From: Caldibacillus thermoamylovorans
GTDB lineage: Bacteria > Bacillota > Bacilli > Bacillales > Caldibacillaceae
DNA length: 64,000 bases
Assembly (NCBI RefSeq): GCF_000751775.1
Contig: NZ_CCRF01000061.1
Coordinates: 1 to 64,000 of the forward strand
Direction: 5' to 3'
Shown here: in pieces, positions 1 through 8,519 of the stretch
How the letters are laid out: every line of letters begins with the position of its first letter
Position numbering within the stretch: position 1 is the stretch's first letter
Program-made: the position numbers and the translations under genes
The notes under the pieces: generated by a model
What the model was told of the DNA's origin: nothing
Seen by the model: only the letters and a program-made list of their open reading frames with translations
The model's database searches: none

Positions 1-8
1 TCTTTTCA

Positions 9-1175
9 TTAAAAATTTTTAAAGAATAACCGCAATACATCCGCACCGCCAATAAATGTGCCGATGGAGCTGCCAATATTGGATAAAATAATGATCAATA
101 AAATTCGTGTTACTTTATTGTTCCAAAACCCTTTTACGGATGAAATATCATTTGACAGGTTTTCGAAATCACCAACAGTCGGTTTTCGTACAAACGCTTG
201 TACCAATCCTGCAAACCATCCGGAAGCAAGCAACGGATTTAAAGCGGTAATGGGAGCTGCCACAAAAGCAGTTAAAATGGTTAGCGGATGACCAAATGCC
301 AACGCCGCTCCAAGTGCTGACAAAGAGCCGTGCCATAAAATCCAACTCCATGTTTGTTGCATCCCTGCATCCGGGTTCGCGAAAAATGTATAAACGATAA
401 TGGCAATAATAAGAACGGGGATCGACCAGCCGATAATTTTTGGTTTTTTCGACTTTGGCGGTGTTTTTGTTAATTCAGTTAAATCATGCGTTTTTTCTAT
501 TTCTCTTGAAACACCGGGAACATGAGCTGCACCTAATACAGCTACGACTTTTTCACCGGGTGCCGTTCTTATTTTCTCAGCCAAATATTGATCCCGTTCA
601 TCAATCAACGGTTTTTTCAATTGCGGTAAATTTTCAGTAAACTCATTAAGCATGGCATCAATGCTGTCTTTTGTTTTTAATTGTTCCAAATCTTCTTCCG
701 TTATTTTTTCATCGGTAAAAATACCGGCTATAACTTGGGTGAGAAGCATCATTTTTTCTTTAAAATTCATGCTGTGCCAAATGCGGGAAAAGGTAGTTTG
801 AATATTTCGATCAGCTAGAATAAGTTTTGCACCAACCGTTTTAGCCGATTCAATTCCTTGAATCATCTCTTGACCGGGTTTAATCCCCATTTGATCAGCC
901 ATTCTTTTCTGAAAAGATGAAAGTGCCAAATTGATAAATACCATCCCTGCCCTTTTCTCTTTAATAATTTTAAAAATATCCGTATCTTTCCACTTGTTTC
1001 CTTCCGTAATAGATTGATATCGTCCTTGATCCAACTCAATGCAAACTGAATCCGGCTGTTCTGTTTCAATAATTTCCTTCACTTGCTCGGCACTGTTTTT
1101 TGATACGTGAGCAGTTCCGATCAAAATATATTCTTTATCATTCAAAAAAATTCTAGTAATGTTTTCTTCGTTCAT
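9..1175 (-). CDS. TraB/PrgY-family membrane protein
   Basis: A 388-residue protein of the TraB family, named after the enterococcal pheromone-shutdown proteins TraB/PrgY. The N-terminal half is a soluble domain that opens with the family motif GTAHVS (about residues 20-25), with a second conserved segment around ELDQGR and a GAAHVPG motif near residue 216. The C-terminal third carries about four hydrophobic segments (about 248-264, 283-300, 303-322, 359-385), so it is probably an integral membrane protein. The domain is related to metal-dependent Tiki-type peptidases, but the substrate is unknown in Bacillus. The ATG start at 1175 is preceded by a weak AAGGGAAGG-like site. It stands alone; the window starts just past its stop codon. 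Confidence 0.85.
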   Translation of the reverse strand: MNEENITRIFLNDKEYILIGTAHVSKNSAEQVKEIIETEQPDSVCIELDQGRYQSITEGNKWKDTDIFKIIKEKRAGMVFINLALSSFQKRMADQMGIKPGQEMIQGIESAKTVGAKLILADRNIQTTFSRIWHSMNFKEKMMLLTQVIAGIFTDEKITEEDLEQLKTKDSIDAMLNEFTENLPQLKKPLIDERDQYLAEKIRTAPGEKVVAVLGAAHVPGVSREIEKTHDLTELTKTPPKSKKPKIIGWSIPVLIIAIIVYTFFANPDAGMQQTWSWILWHGSLSALGAALAFGHPLTILTAFVAAPITALNPLLASGWFAGLVQAFVRKPTVGDFENLSNDISSVKGFWNNKVTRILLIIILSNIGSSIGTFIGGADVLRLFFKNF

Positions 1176-1568
1176 AGTGACCTTCCCTTAAACTTTTGAT
1201 TCCCGGAAAAATCTGTGTTCTTTTATAACTCACAAGTTTTCCAGCTATGTGAATCGCAATCGCCCTTATCTTTTCATGCATATTGTTATTCTACCTGAAC
1301 CGAAAAATGTAGTAAAGCAATCGGAGGATAAAAAATTTTTAAAGGTGGAACTTTTGACGGTATATGTTTAGAAGAAATTCGGATGATGAGTTTTTTTTCA
1401 TTCATTGTTATGCTGCTCCGTTAATTAACTATGCAACAAGCAGTAATCCAAAATCGATAAAATATTTCAAATACCAAAGCAAGACGAATGCCTTTACCAA
1501 ATGATCGGCAAAGAAATATAAATAAAGTATCATCATCAGTTTCTGACATTTTGAAAGGAGGGAGAACC
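1176..1568. other. Intergenic region, no gene seen
   Basis: The region separates the divergent TraB-family gene and the YppG-like gene, so promoters for both must lie here. No RNA motif or convincing ORF was seen. The last 15 bases hold the strong AAAGGAGGGAG ribosome site of the next gene. Confidence 0.5.
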
Positions 1569-1808
1569 ATGTTTCCATATAACCAGGGACCACTAGGACC
1601 GCGGCGGCCAAGAAATCCTTTTTTCCCTGTTCAACATGTTAATAAACCTTCTTCTCAGATATTTTTTGATTACTTTAAAACAAATGATGGTCACTGGGAT
1701 TTTGATAAAATTTCCCAATCCATCGGGCAAGTGAATAAAATAGTCAAACAAGCTGATCCATTAGTTAAACAGATGGCATCCATTGTAAAAAAAGTTCGAC
1801 CGAAATGA
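1569..1808 (+). CDS. YppG-like small protein
   Basis: A 79-residue protein resembling the YppG-like family of Bacillaceae. The N-terminus is rich in Pro, Gly and Arg (MFPYNQGPLGPRRPRNPFFP). It is followed by the segment FDYFKTNDGHWDFDKI and an amphipathic, Lys/Val-rich C-terminal helix, which is the usual layout of this family. I chose the ATG at 1569 because AAAGGAGGGAG lies at the right distance upstream; the reading frame is open further upstream but without a better start. Proteins of this type are spore-former specific and suspected of coat or sporulation roles. That role is inferred from family distribution, not from any catalytic motif. Confidence 0.7.
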   Translation: MFPYNQGPLGPRRPRNPFFPVQHVNKPSSQIFFDYFKTNDGHWDFDKISQSIGQVNKIVKQADPLVKQMASIVKKVRPK

Positions 1809-1833
1809 TATACTTTTCAAATAATTTAAATTT

Positions 1834-1866
1834 AAGGTCTGTTCTGTTGTGAAGAACAGATCTTTT
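1834..1866 (+). terminator. Rho-independent terminator after the YppG-like gene
   Basis: A hairpin with arms GTCTGTTCT and AGAACAGATC around a short loop, followed by TTTTATT, lies 25 bases after the stop codon. Confidence 0.75.
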
Positions 1867-1994
1867 ATTCTTCTTCTTTTCCTTTGAATCGACTTATAGG
1901 TAATTGCCCAATTTTATGAATTAGGGACATATGACTAGTCAATTTGTAGGTTGATACATATACTGATAACAAATAAACATGGAGGTGTTTATTG

Positions 1995-2093
1995 ATGAGT
2001 GCTCCAACAGCAGGAGGATATGGTGCAGGATTTGCCTTGATTGTTGTGTTGTTTATCCTATTAATCATCGTTGGTTCAGCGTACATTTGGTAA
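1995..2093 (+). CDS. YjcZ-family sporulation mini-protein
   Basis: A 32-residue ORF with a perfect GGAGG site 9 bases before its ATG. The N-terminus MSAPTAGGYGAGF is followed by a single hydrophobic helix (about residues 14-31) containing VLFILLIIVGSAYIW. This is the signature of the YjcZ family of tiny, Gly-rich, membrane-anchored proteins made during sporulation in Bacillus. The same hydrophobic block recurs almost exactly in the gene 150 bases downstream, so the two are paralogues. The function of YjcZ proteins is not established. Confidence 0.85.
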   Translation: MSAPTAGGYGAGFALIVVLFILLIIVGSAYIW

Positions 2094-2100
2094 GTAAAAT

Positions 2101-2132
2101 AAAGGACTTTGATTGATTATTCATTGTCCTTT
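2101..2132 (+). terminator. Hairpin after the first YjcZ gene
   Basis: Arms AAAGGAC and GTCCTTT surround an 18-base AT-rich loop directly after the stop codon. The following T-run is weak (TTTGTTTC), so it may only be partly active. Confidence 0.55.
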
Positions 2133-2246
2133 GTTTCTGGAGAGTGACTAGCGTTTGTTGGTCATTACAGGAATGGACTGTCACGAATGATGAACAGCAC
2201 AATTCCAAGTAAAGAATATTTTTATTACACGAATGGAGGGATTTGA

Positions 2247-2408
2247 ATGGGCTTTTACGGATGCCATGGAGGATATGGCTACGGTGGCTACGGCGGCGGC
2301 TACGGTGGCTGCTACGGTGGCGGCTACGGTTTTGGTGGTGGAAGATGGTTCGCCCTGATCGTAGTTCTATTCATCCTATTGATTATTGTAGGTGCTGCTT
2401 GGCTGTAA
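2247..2408 (+). CDS. YjcZ-family protein with Gly-Tyr repeat N-terminus
   Basis: A 53-residue ORF with GGAGGG 7 bases before its ATG. The first 32 residues are a low-complexity Gly/Tyr/Cys stretch made of GYGGGYGG-like units with three Cys or His residues among them. Then RWF leads into the transmembrane block VVLFILLIIVGAAWL, nearly identical to that of the neighbouring 32-residue paralogue. The family is known for sporulation-associated expression. The Gly-Tyr tract resembles structural coat or adhesive proteins, which is an inference from composition only. The nucleotide sequence of the tract is itself repetitive (ggctacggtgg units), so its length may vary between strains. Confidence 0.8.
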   Translation: MGFYGCHGGYGYGGYGGGYGGCYGGGYGFGGGRWFALIVVLFILLIIVGAAWL

Positions 2409-2430
2409 GTTGATAACAAAATTTAGTGAA

Positions 2431-2470
2431 AAAAAACGGTGCTGAGAAACTAATCTCACACCGTTTTTCT
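2431..2470 (+). terminator. Strong rho-independent terminator
   Basis: Arms AAAAACGGTG and CACCGTTTTT flank a loop containing GAGAAACTAATCTC. A T-rich tail follows, 22 bases after the stop of the second YjcZ-type gene. Confidence 0.85.
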
Positions 2471-2738
2471 TTTGGTTATTTCATCCATTTGCTAGATATT
2501 TTAACGTATGGTATTATGTACAAACTTAAAGAGAAAGCGAATGGTTCTGTTTGTGGTTTTCCTATTCGAATGAAAAACATGTAGAATTGATATTACTCTA
2601 TAAATTTATAATCGCTCATCTTTGCGGTTTACCTAATCATTTCTGTTATAATTAGAAAAGAAAAGCTTGAGCAGTCATGGCGTCCGAGTCTTTTACCAAA
2701 CGAGCTTGGGTAAAGGGATTGAAAGGAGTGGACAAAAT
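2471..2738. other. Intergenic region upstream of the CAP-domain gene
   Basis: AT-rich sequence without an ORF. A TATAAT box at 2647-2652 could serve the CAP gene, but no well-spaced -35 box was found (TTGCGG lies 19 bases upstream). Confidence 0.35.
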
Positions 2739-3851
2739 TTGCGGGTTATTTTAATAATTGCTGCACTAGTATTATTATTTTCTTTCACTAATAATGCTGA
2801 CCAAGAGACCAATTCATTTATTGACCAACTTAAAGAAGGAATATCAGATTTAACAGATCAAATTAACTTGTCGGAAATAAAAGAAGACATAAATGATATT
2901 ATATACGGGATAACCGATTCCATAAATGAAATGACCGAAGATGACCCCAAGAACAATGATAAAGCCGAAGAAATTACATTAAATGCACCGGAACAACAAA
3001 CCTTTTCGATAGCAAATATTGAATTAGGTTCGTCAAAACAAGATGTAGAAAATATGTACGGGCAGCCGAAGAGAGTCAGCTTAAATGAATATCATACAAA
3101 CTGGCATACTTATCATGAAAACTATCAAAACTTTTTCATGGTTGCCTATAATAAAGATGGGAAAGTTGCCGGATTATTTACAAATCAAAACTTAATATCA
3201 TCAGCAAACGGTATTGGCATTGGCACCGGAAAAGAAGAAGTATTAAGTAAGATGGGAACAGAACCGCTTACGAGCATTCAAAAAGGGGTTGTTCGCTACA
3301 ATCTTCCTGAAGACCGCGAATACGATATTTTTCACAAGGATAACAGTTACATTACAATCTTCTATGATATACATGAAAATAATACCGTTACTGCTATCCA
3401 AATCATAAGTGAATCCCTTGAAAATGACCGAGCTTACTTGTATACCGATGAAAGCCAGGCTTTAAAGGAAGGTTTTGAATATCAACTATTTGATTTAACG
3501 AATGCGGAACGGGTTAAACACAATCTAAGCCCATTAACTTGGGATGAACGTGTTCGCATAACCGCCCGGAAGCATAGCGATGATATGGCGGCTAATGCTT
3601 ATTTCAGCCATACAAATCCCAAAGGACAAGATCCATTCGATCGGATGGCAGCGGACCAGATTACTTTTATTCTTGCTGGAGAAAACTTAGCATATGGCCA
3701 ATTTAGCAGTATCTTCGCCCATGAAGGATTATTGAATTCGCTTGGTCACCGAAAAAATATTCTTGAAAAGGATTATGAATACTTAGGTGTGGGAGTTGCT
3801 TTCAACACAAATGCTGAACCTTATTATACGGAAAACTTTTATGCCAAATAA
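2739..3851 (+). CDS. Secreted/anchored CAP-domain protein (YlbC-like)
   Basis: A 370-residue protein when started at the TTG at 2739, which follows GAAAGGAGTGG by 6 bases; upstream in-frame codons lack such a site. An N-terminal hydrophobic segment (RVILIIAALVLLFSF) acts as signal or anchor. An acidic, probably helical linker follows to about residue 90. A CAP-associated N-terminal domain spans about 95-225 (includes LGSSKQDVENMYGQPKRV). The C-terminal CAP/SCP domain covers about 245-370 (FDLTNAERVKHN, HSDDMAANAYFSHTNP, GENLAYG, HRKNIL). The CAP histidines and GEN motif are present. Bacillus homologues such as YlbC and YkwD are extracytoplasmic with unknown substrate. It is followed by a terminator shared with the convergent degV. 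Confidence 0.85.
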   Translation: MRVILIIAALVLLFSFTNNADQETNSFIDQLKEGISDLTDQINLSEIKEDINDIIYGITDSINEMTEDDPKNNDKAEEITLNAPEQQTFSIANIELGSSKQDVENMYGQPKRVSLNEYHTNWHTYHENYQNFFMVAYNKDGKVAGLFTNQNLISSANGIGIGTGKEEVLSKMGTEPLTSIQKGVVRYNLPEDREYDIFHKDNSYITIFYDIHENNTVTAIQIISESLENDRAYLYTDESQALKEGFEYQLFDLTNAERVKHNLSPLTWDERVRITARKHSDDMAANAYFSHTNPKGQDPFDRMAADQITFILAGENLAYGQFSSIFAHEGLLNSLGHRKNILEKDYEYLGVGVAFNTNAEPYYTENFYAK

Positions 3852-3868
3852 TAAACAAATTTATTAAA

Positions 3869-3896
3869 AGAGGCACCGCTTGAAAGTCGTGCCTCT
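3869..3896. terminator. Bidirectional terminator between CAP gene and degV
   Basis: Arms AGAGGCAC and GTGCCTCT surround a 12-base loop, with A-rich sequence before and T-rich sequence after. It overlaps the degV stop codon by 2 bases. Confidence 0.75.
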
Positions 3897-4737
3897 ATAT
3901 TCTTTTAAAAAGAATGCCAAGTGTATTGGGACCGCAATGACTGGAAATCGTGCAAGATGCCTTTGTAATAATAATTTCTTTAAACTTTTGGTGCTGATTA
4001 ATTAATTCTTGAACTCGCTTAATGATTTCCTCAGAACATCCGGAATGGGTAATAAAAATACGGTCACGGACAATATCGCTTCGGTCTTTCAAACGGTCAA
4101 CCACATATTTTTCAATTGATTTTTCAAAGCGTCCGCGATATTTTTTTCCCACGTCCATCTTCCCGTTAATGACTTCAATACATGGTTTAATATTTAACAA
4201 GTTTGCACTAAAAGCAGTAATAGCGGAACATCTGCCACCCATTTTCAAATAATCAAGCGTATCGATGACAAAACTGGCTTCCACTTTAGGAACGAGTTCT
4301 GTTAATTTTCTTACAATACTTTCAACTTCCATTCCCTGTTCTACTAATTGAACAGCTTCCATAACGATATGACCGGTTCCAGTTGATAAATTGTCAGAAT
4401 TAATCACATGCACGTTATGAAACTTTTGAGAAGCCAAGTATGCATTTTGATAAGAACTGGAAAAATTCTCACCCAGACTAATATGAATAACGGCATCATA
4501 GGACTCATATTTTGAGAATATATCAAAATAATTTTGAACTGAGGCAGCTGCCGTTTTAGGTAGTTTTCCTGTTCGTTCCGCATAGGAAAATATATCATCA
4601 GGAGTAATATCGATTCCGTCCCGATAGGTTTTATCATCTAAAATAATATAGAGAGGAATTGTTTCAATATCATTTTGAATAAGATATTCATCGGGAAGAT
4701 CGGCCGTACGGTCACATGTTATTTTAATTTTTTTCAT
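3895..4737 (-). CDS. DegV-family fatty-acid-binding protein
   Basis: A 280-residue protein with the two-domain DegV fold. DegV proteins bind a fatty acid between domains; the FakB members present it to the kinase FakA for incorporation into phospholipid. The N-terminal ligand motif, usually TDSTADL, reads CDRTADL here, so the serine is an arginine. Further family segments are present: PLYIILDDKTYRDGIDI, KTAAASVQNYF, HISLGENFSSSYQNA, DTLDYLKMGGRC and the C-terminal HCGPNTLGI. The usual length is about 280. A second DegV protein sits at 61.8 kb. No FakA kinase is nearby, so which fatty acid it binds is open. Confidence 0.85.
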   Translation of the reverse strand: MKKIKITCDRTADLPDEYLIQNDIETIPLYIILDDKTYRDGIDITPDDIFSYAERTGKLPKTAAASVQNYFDIFSKYESYDAVIHISLGENFSSSYQNAYLASQKFHNVHVINSDNLSTGTGHIVMEAVQLVEQGMEVESIVRKLTELVPKVEASFVIDTLDYLKMGGRCSAITAFSANLLNIKPCIEVINGKMDVGKKYRGRFEKSIEKYVVDRLKDRSDIVRDRIFITHSGCSEEIIKRVQELINQHQKFKEIIITKASCTISSHCGPNTLGILFKRI

Positions 4738-4933
4738 ACAGCTTTCTTTCCTTTCAATTTGTTGTATATAAACTTAAATAGTTTTCAAAATCATCACAAA
4801 AATAGGAAATAAACTATTCAATCTTTCTACTAGTCTTATTATTCCTAGAAAAGCATTCTAAAAAAGAATAACACTTCGTAATTTTAACATAATTCCCTTT
4901 TAGATGAAAAATATTGGCAATACGAAGGAAATA

Positions 4934-5689
4934 TTACAGGTCGATTTCTAAAAGAATCGGACAATGGTCACTTCCTAATACATGTGAATGAATGTCAGCA
5001 TTTACAATTTTTTCTTTGATACTTTCTGAAACAATAAAATAATCAATACGCCATCCGATATTTCTATCCCGTACTTTGTTCATATAGCTCCACCAAGTAT
5101 AACGGTCGACCGCATCCGGATGTAAATAACGAAATGTATCAATAAATCCAGATGCCAGTAAACTCGTCATTTTTTCTCGCTCTTCATTCGTGAATCCGGA
5201 ATTACCGATATTGGACTTAGCGTTTTTCAAATCAATCTCCTGATGGGCAACATTTAAATCACCACAGTACACCACAGGCTTCTTTTCATTTAATGCCAAT
5301 AGATATTTCTTCAGCTTATCTTCCCATTCTAAGCGAAACTTCAATCTTGCCAAATCTCGCTGTGAATTTGGCGTATATACATTCACTAAGTAAAAATTCT
5401 CATACTCCAAGGTAATGATTCTTCCTTCTCGCTCACTTTCTTCCGGAGAAAAACCATATGAAACCGTCAATGGTTTATATTTTGTAAACACAGCTGTTCC
5501 GGAATACCCTTTCTTTTCGGCGTAGTTCCAATATTGTAAGTATCCCGGTAAATCAACGTCAATCTGGCCCTCTTTTAATTTCGTTTCTTGTATACAAAAA
5601 ATATCTGCATCTATGTCATAAAAATATTCCAAAAAGCCTTTTTTCACACATGCTCTTAGGCCGTTGACATTCCAACTTACTAGTTTCAT
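4934..5689 (-). CDS. exoA: Exodeoxyribonuclease III / AP endonuclease
   Basis: A 251-residue Mg2+-dependent AP endonuclease of base-excision repair, closely resembling B. subtilis ExoA over its full length. Visible motifs are MKLVSWNVNGLRA at the start, the metal-binding IQETK (about residue 34), GDLNVAHQEIDL, WWSYMNKVRDRNIGWRIDYF, and the catalytic GSDHCP near the end. I chose the ATG at 5689 because it follows GAATGGAG by 7 bases; the in-frame TTG two codons earlier lies too close to that site. It cleaves the DNA backbone 5' to abasic sites and removes 3' blocking groups. It is transcribed alone and is divergent from motAB. Confidence 0.95.
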   Translation of the reverse strand: MKLVSWNVNGLRACVKKGFLEYFYDIDADIFCIQETKLKEGQIDVDLPGYLQYWNYAEKKGYSGTAVFTKYKPLTVSYGFSPEESEREGRIITLEYENFYLVNVYTPNSQRDLARLKFRLEWEDKLKKYLLALNEKKPVVYCGDLNVAHQEIDLKNAKSNIGNSGFTNEEREKMTSLLASGFIDTFRYLHPDAVDRYTWWSYMNKVRDRNIGWRIDYFIVSESIKEKIVNADIHSHVLGSDHCPILLEIDL

Positions 5690-5981
5690 AAACAAACTCC
5701 ATTCTATAAAATCTTTACCTAATATTTTATTATTCTAACATACTTATGGGTGGATTTGTATGTCAGGTGCACGAAATCATAAATTTTCTTAATTTCTTCT
5801 GTATTATTTTGGCGCAAAAACATTATTTTTTTACCTGCTATTAAATTTTGTAAAAAAATGTCGATAAAAAGTGAGATAGTATATTAGCCTGAAATCAAAT
5901 ATAAAGTACATGTCTGAATATGAAATGACTTTTTATCAATTTGATAATTAGGGCAAAAATGATGGTAGATAGGTGATTTAA

Positions 5982-6782
5982 ATGGATAAAACTTCATTAC
6001 TTGGTATTATTTTTGGAATTGTTGCAGTCGGTGTCGGGATGGTTTTAAAAGGTGTCGATATTGTTGCTTTAAACAATCCTGCCGCATTTTTAATAATTTT
6101 GTTAGGTACAATAGCTGCTGTTACAATCGCTTTTCCAATGAGTGAATTAAAAAATATTCCAAAGTTATTTAAAATACTTTTTACTGAACAAAAGAGTATA
6201 AAGATGACCGAAGCAATTAAGTTGTTTTCGGAATGGTCACAAATCGCACGGAAGGAAGGCATACTTGTTTTAGAAAAAAAACTGGAAGAAATCGATGACC
6301 CTTTTTTAAAAAATGGAATGGGTATGGCAATTGACGGAAAGACGCCCGATTATATTCGTGATGTTTTGTTGGAAGAAATTGATGCCATGGAAGAACGTCA
6401 TGCTGTCGGAGCGCAAATCTTTGCTCAAGCAGGAACATACGCACCGACACTTGGTGTGCTTGGTGCGGTCGTTGGTTTAATTGCCGCTCTCGGGGATATG
6501 AGTGATACAGAGAAATTGGGACATGCCATTAGTGCTGCCTTTATTGCAACATTACTCGGTATTTTCACCGGTTATATACTCTGGAACCCGTTTGCCAATA
6601 AATTACGTCGGAAATCAAAGCTGGAAGTTCGTATGAAACTGTTGATGATTGAGGGGATTCTCTCTATTCTTCAAGGAGAAACACCGAAAGAAATTGAGCA
6701 AAAACTTTCATCCTTTTTGCCGACTGATGAGCGGCAACATTTTTTAGATGAAGGCAGGGAACCGAAACATGAGCAGGCGTAA
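5982..6782 (+). CDS. motA: Flagellar stator protein MotA
   Basis: A 266-residue stator subunit with about four transmembrane helices (about 4-22, 32-50, 146-168, 180-200) and a large cytoplasmic loop. The start MDKTSLLGIIFG and the segment AGTYAPTLGVLGAVVGLIAAL, with the conserved loop and TM3 prolines and glycines, match B. subtilis MotA better than MotP. With MotB it forms the proton channel that drives the flagellar rotor. It overlaps motB by 14 bases. Upstream, TAAAAA at 5865 and GCCTGAAAT at 5887 faintly resemble a SigD promoter, but the spacing is poor. Confidence 0.95.
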   Translation: MDKTSLLGIIFGIVAVGVGMVLKGVDIVALNNPAAFLIILLGTIAAVTIAFPMSELKNIPKLFKILFTEQKSIKMTEAIKLFSEWSQIARKEGILVLEKKLEEIDDPFLKNGMGMAIDGKTPDYIRDVLLEEIDAMEERHAVGAQIFAQAGTYAPTLGVLGAVVGLIAALGDMSDTEKLGHAISAAFIATLLGIFTGYILWNPFANKLRRKSKLEVRMKLLMIEGILSILQGETPKEIEQKLSSFLPTDERQHFLDEGREPKHEQA

Positions 6783-7536
6783 AAAGGAAAAGGACGATAA
6801 AGAATTTAATGAAACTTGGTTATTACCATACTCGGATTTAATGACTTTATTACTTGCCTTATTTATTGTATTGTTTGCATCCAGTGCGGTAGATGCCCAA
6901 AAATTTCAGTCCATGTCAAAGGTATTTAGCGAAATTTTTACAGGAGGAACAGGGATTGTTGACTACGAAAGTATTGAACAAAAAAATGGTGAAGAGCTGG
7001 CAGATGAAACGAAGGAAAAATTAGAGAAGGCAAAAGAACAGACCAAAGTATCGGTTGACGAACAAACTACTTTAAGTGCTACTCAAGAGCGAGTCAACCA
7101 GTACATTTTGGAAAAAGGGCTAACCGGTCAGCTGAAAACTTCGTTAACGAGCGAGGGGCTTCTTGTTACAATTAATGACAGTGTTTTGTTTGATTCCGGA
7201 AGTGCTGAAGTGCGTGAAGAAGATATTGCGATTGCAAAAGAAATCAGCGACTTACTCGTCATTGACCCTCCGCACAACGTCATTATTAGCGGGCACACGG
7301 ACAATGTCCCGATCCAGAATTCTAATTTTTCATCAAACTGGGAGCTTAGTGTCATGCGTGCCGTCAATTTTATGAAAATTATCTTAGAAAATGACCAGCT
7401 TGATCCAAGAATGTTTAGTGCGAAAGGATTTGGTGAATTTCAACCGATTGCTTCCAACGATACCGAAGAAGGAAAGGCAAAAAATCGAAGAGTGGAAGTA
7501 CTTATCTTACCAAATGGAAAAACCGAACAAAATTGA
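6769..7536 (+). CDS. motB: Flagellar stator protein MotB
   Basis: A 255-residue partner of MotA. I use the ATG at 6769 (MSRRKKEK), which gives the usual basic N-terminus; the frame is open upstream inside motA. A single transmembrane helix (about 24-42) contains the proton-carrying aspartate in PYSDLMTLLLALF (about D23). A charged plug/linker region follows (about 60-120). The C-terminal OmpA-like peptidoglycan-binding domain spans about 130-250 with FDSGSAEV, ISGHTDNVPI, NWELSVMRA and KNRRVEVLI. It anchors the stator to the cell wall. The 14-base overlap with motA implies coupled translation. A terminator follows directly. Confidence 0.95.
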   Translation: MSRRKKEKDDKEFNETWLLPYSDLMTLLLALFIVLFASSAVDAQKFQSMSKVFSEIFTGGTGIVDYESIEQKNGEELADETKEKLEKAKEQTKVSVDEQTTLSATQERVNQYILEKGLTGQLKTSLTSEGLLVTINDSVLFDSGSAEVREEDIAIAKEISDLLVIDPPHNVIISGHTDNVPIQNSNFSSNWELSVMRAVNFMKIILENDQLDPRMFSAKGFGEFQPIASNDTEEGKAKNRRVEVLILPNGKTEQN

Positions 7537-7577
7537 GGACGATGTTCTTTACTTTTTCAATGTCCCTCAATTAACTG
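7531..7577 (+). terminator. Terminator after motB
   Basis: Arms AATTGAGGAC and GTCCCTCAATT (one bulged base) enclose a 23-base loop; an A/T-rich tail follows. It overlaps the motB stop codon. Confidence 0.6.
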
Positions 7578-7757
7578 TAAAAAAAAGAGGTCATACTTTC
7601 AGATTGTACAAACTGAAAAAGATAACCTAGAAAGATAAGATTGTTGAATAACCAATTACTAAGTGACATTTCAATCCCCGGGGGAGCACAATATCCCCCA
7701 CCGGTTGTCCGTTTAACTGAAAAAACAAGTACCATTGTGCATAAGATATCAATCAAT

Positions 7758-8399
7758 TTATTTCCTGCCAAAATCGGCTTTGTTCTCTCCCCATAGTTTC
7801 GTCTCCCATTTAATGATTGGATTGGCATAGGAATGTGTTTGCAACCATTGTTCTGCACGTTTGATTAAATTCCATACTTGTTCTGTTTCCTTGGTTAACG
7901 GTAAATTTGTATTCGCTTTTTTCATTTTTACCCATTTGATGGCAGTTTGCGAATCAGAATAAATCGGAATAGACAAGTTTTTCTTTTGTAAAAATCCGAG
8001 GGCATGGACAATGGCCAGAAATTCACCGATATTATTTGTTCCTACGATTGGACCAAAGTGAAATAATGTTTGACCGGTTTTTAGACAAACGCCTTTATAT
8101 TCCATTGGACCCGGATTCCCGCTGCATGCCGCATCGACAGCGATACTGTCTTCAATATAATCATGGTTCTGTTGAATGTTCGTTTGTATTCTTGCCTTTG
8201 CTTTCTTGTCACTTTTTGTGTTTTCCCCGTAATATGCTTGCCAACCGCTCTGAAAAGCAATTTCTGCCTCTTTTAGCGATGGGAATGATTTGTATTTTGC
8301 ACCCGGAACTCCTTGAACATTTCGTTTACAGTCATCCCATGAAGTGAAAATACCTGTGTTCGTACCTTTCCAAACGACATAATATTTTTTTGTAGCCAT
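7758..8399 (-). CDS. rnhA: Ribonuclease HI with N-terminal hybrid-binding domain
   Basis: A 213-residue enzyme that cuts the RNA strand of RNA-DNA hybrids. The N-terminal 45 residues form the viroplasmin/RHBD hybrid-binding domain (KKYYVVWKGTNTGIFTSWDDC, then VQGVPGAKYKSFPSLKEAE). A linker leads to the RNase H domain (about 80-213). The four acidic catalytic residues are visible in IAVDAACSGNPG, NNIGEFLA, YSDSQTA and the C-terminal KADFGRK. The domain order matches the well-studied Bacillus halodurans type enzyme. It follows motB convergently and is transcribed alone. Its ATG lies 7 bases after a GGGGGAGT site. Confidence 0.93.
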   Translation of the reverse strand: MATKKYYVVWKGTNTGIFTSWDDCKRNVQGVPGAKYKSFPSLKEAEIAFQSGWQAYYGENTKSDKKAKARIQTNIQQNHDYIEDSIAVDAACSGNPGPMEYKGVCLKTGQTLFHFGPIVGTNNIGEFLAIVHALGFLQKKNLSIPIYSDSQTAIKWVKMKKANTNLPLTKETEQVWNLIKRAEQWLQTHSYANPIIKWETKLWGENKADFGRK

Positions 8400-8424
8400 A
8401 ACTCCCCCAATAAATTTTTTTAAA

Positions 8425-8503
8425 AAACTCTGTTAAACCAAGTGCTTCAACCTGTGACGAATACAGGGAAACTTCAATTAGTAGTGGTTAACAGAGCCTT
8501 TTG
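8425..8503 (-). terminator. Possible terminator after the HesB-like gene
   Basis: On the minus strand, arms GGCTCTGTTAACCA and TGGTTTAACAGAG enclose about 50 bases with a smaller internal hairpin, followed by TTTTTT. The long loop makes this less certain than the other terminators. Confidence 0.5.
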
Positions 8504-8519
8504 AAAATATATTTATCAT

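Noticed and set aside
5860-5900. SigD promoter before motA
   Set aside because: TAAAAA and GCCTGAAAT resemble the consensus, but the spacing and the -10 sequence are too poor to list as a site.
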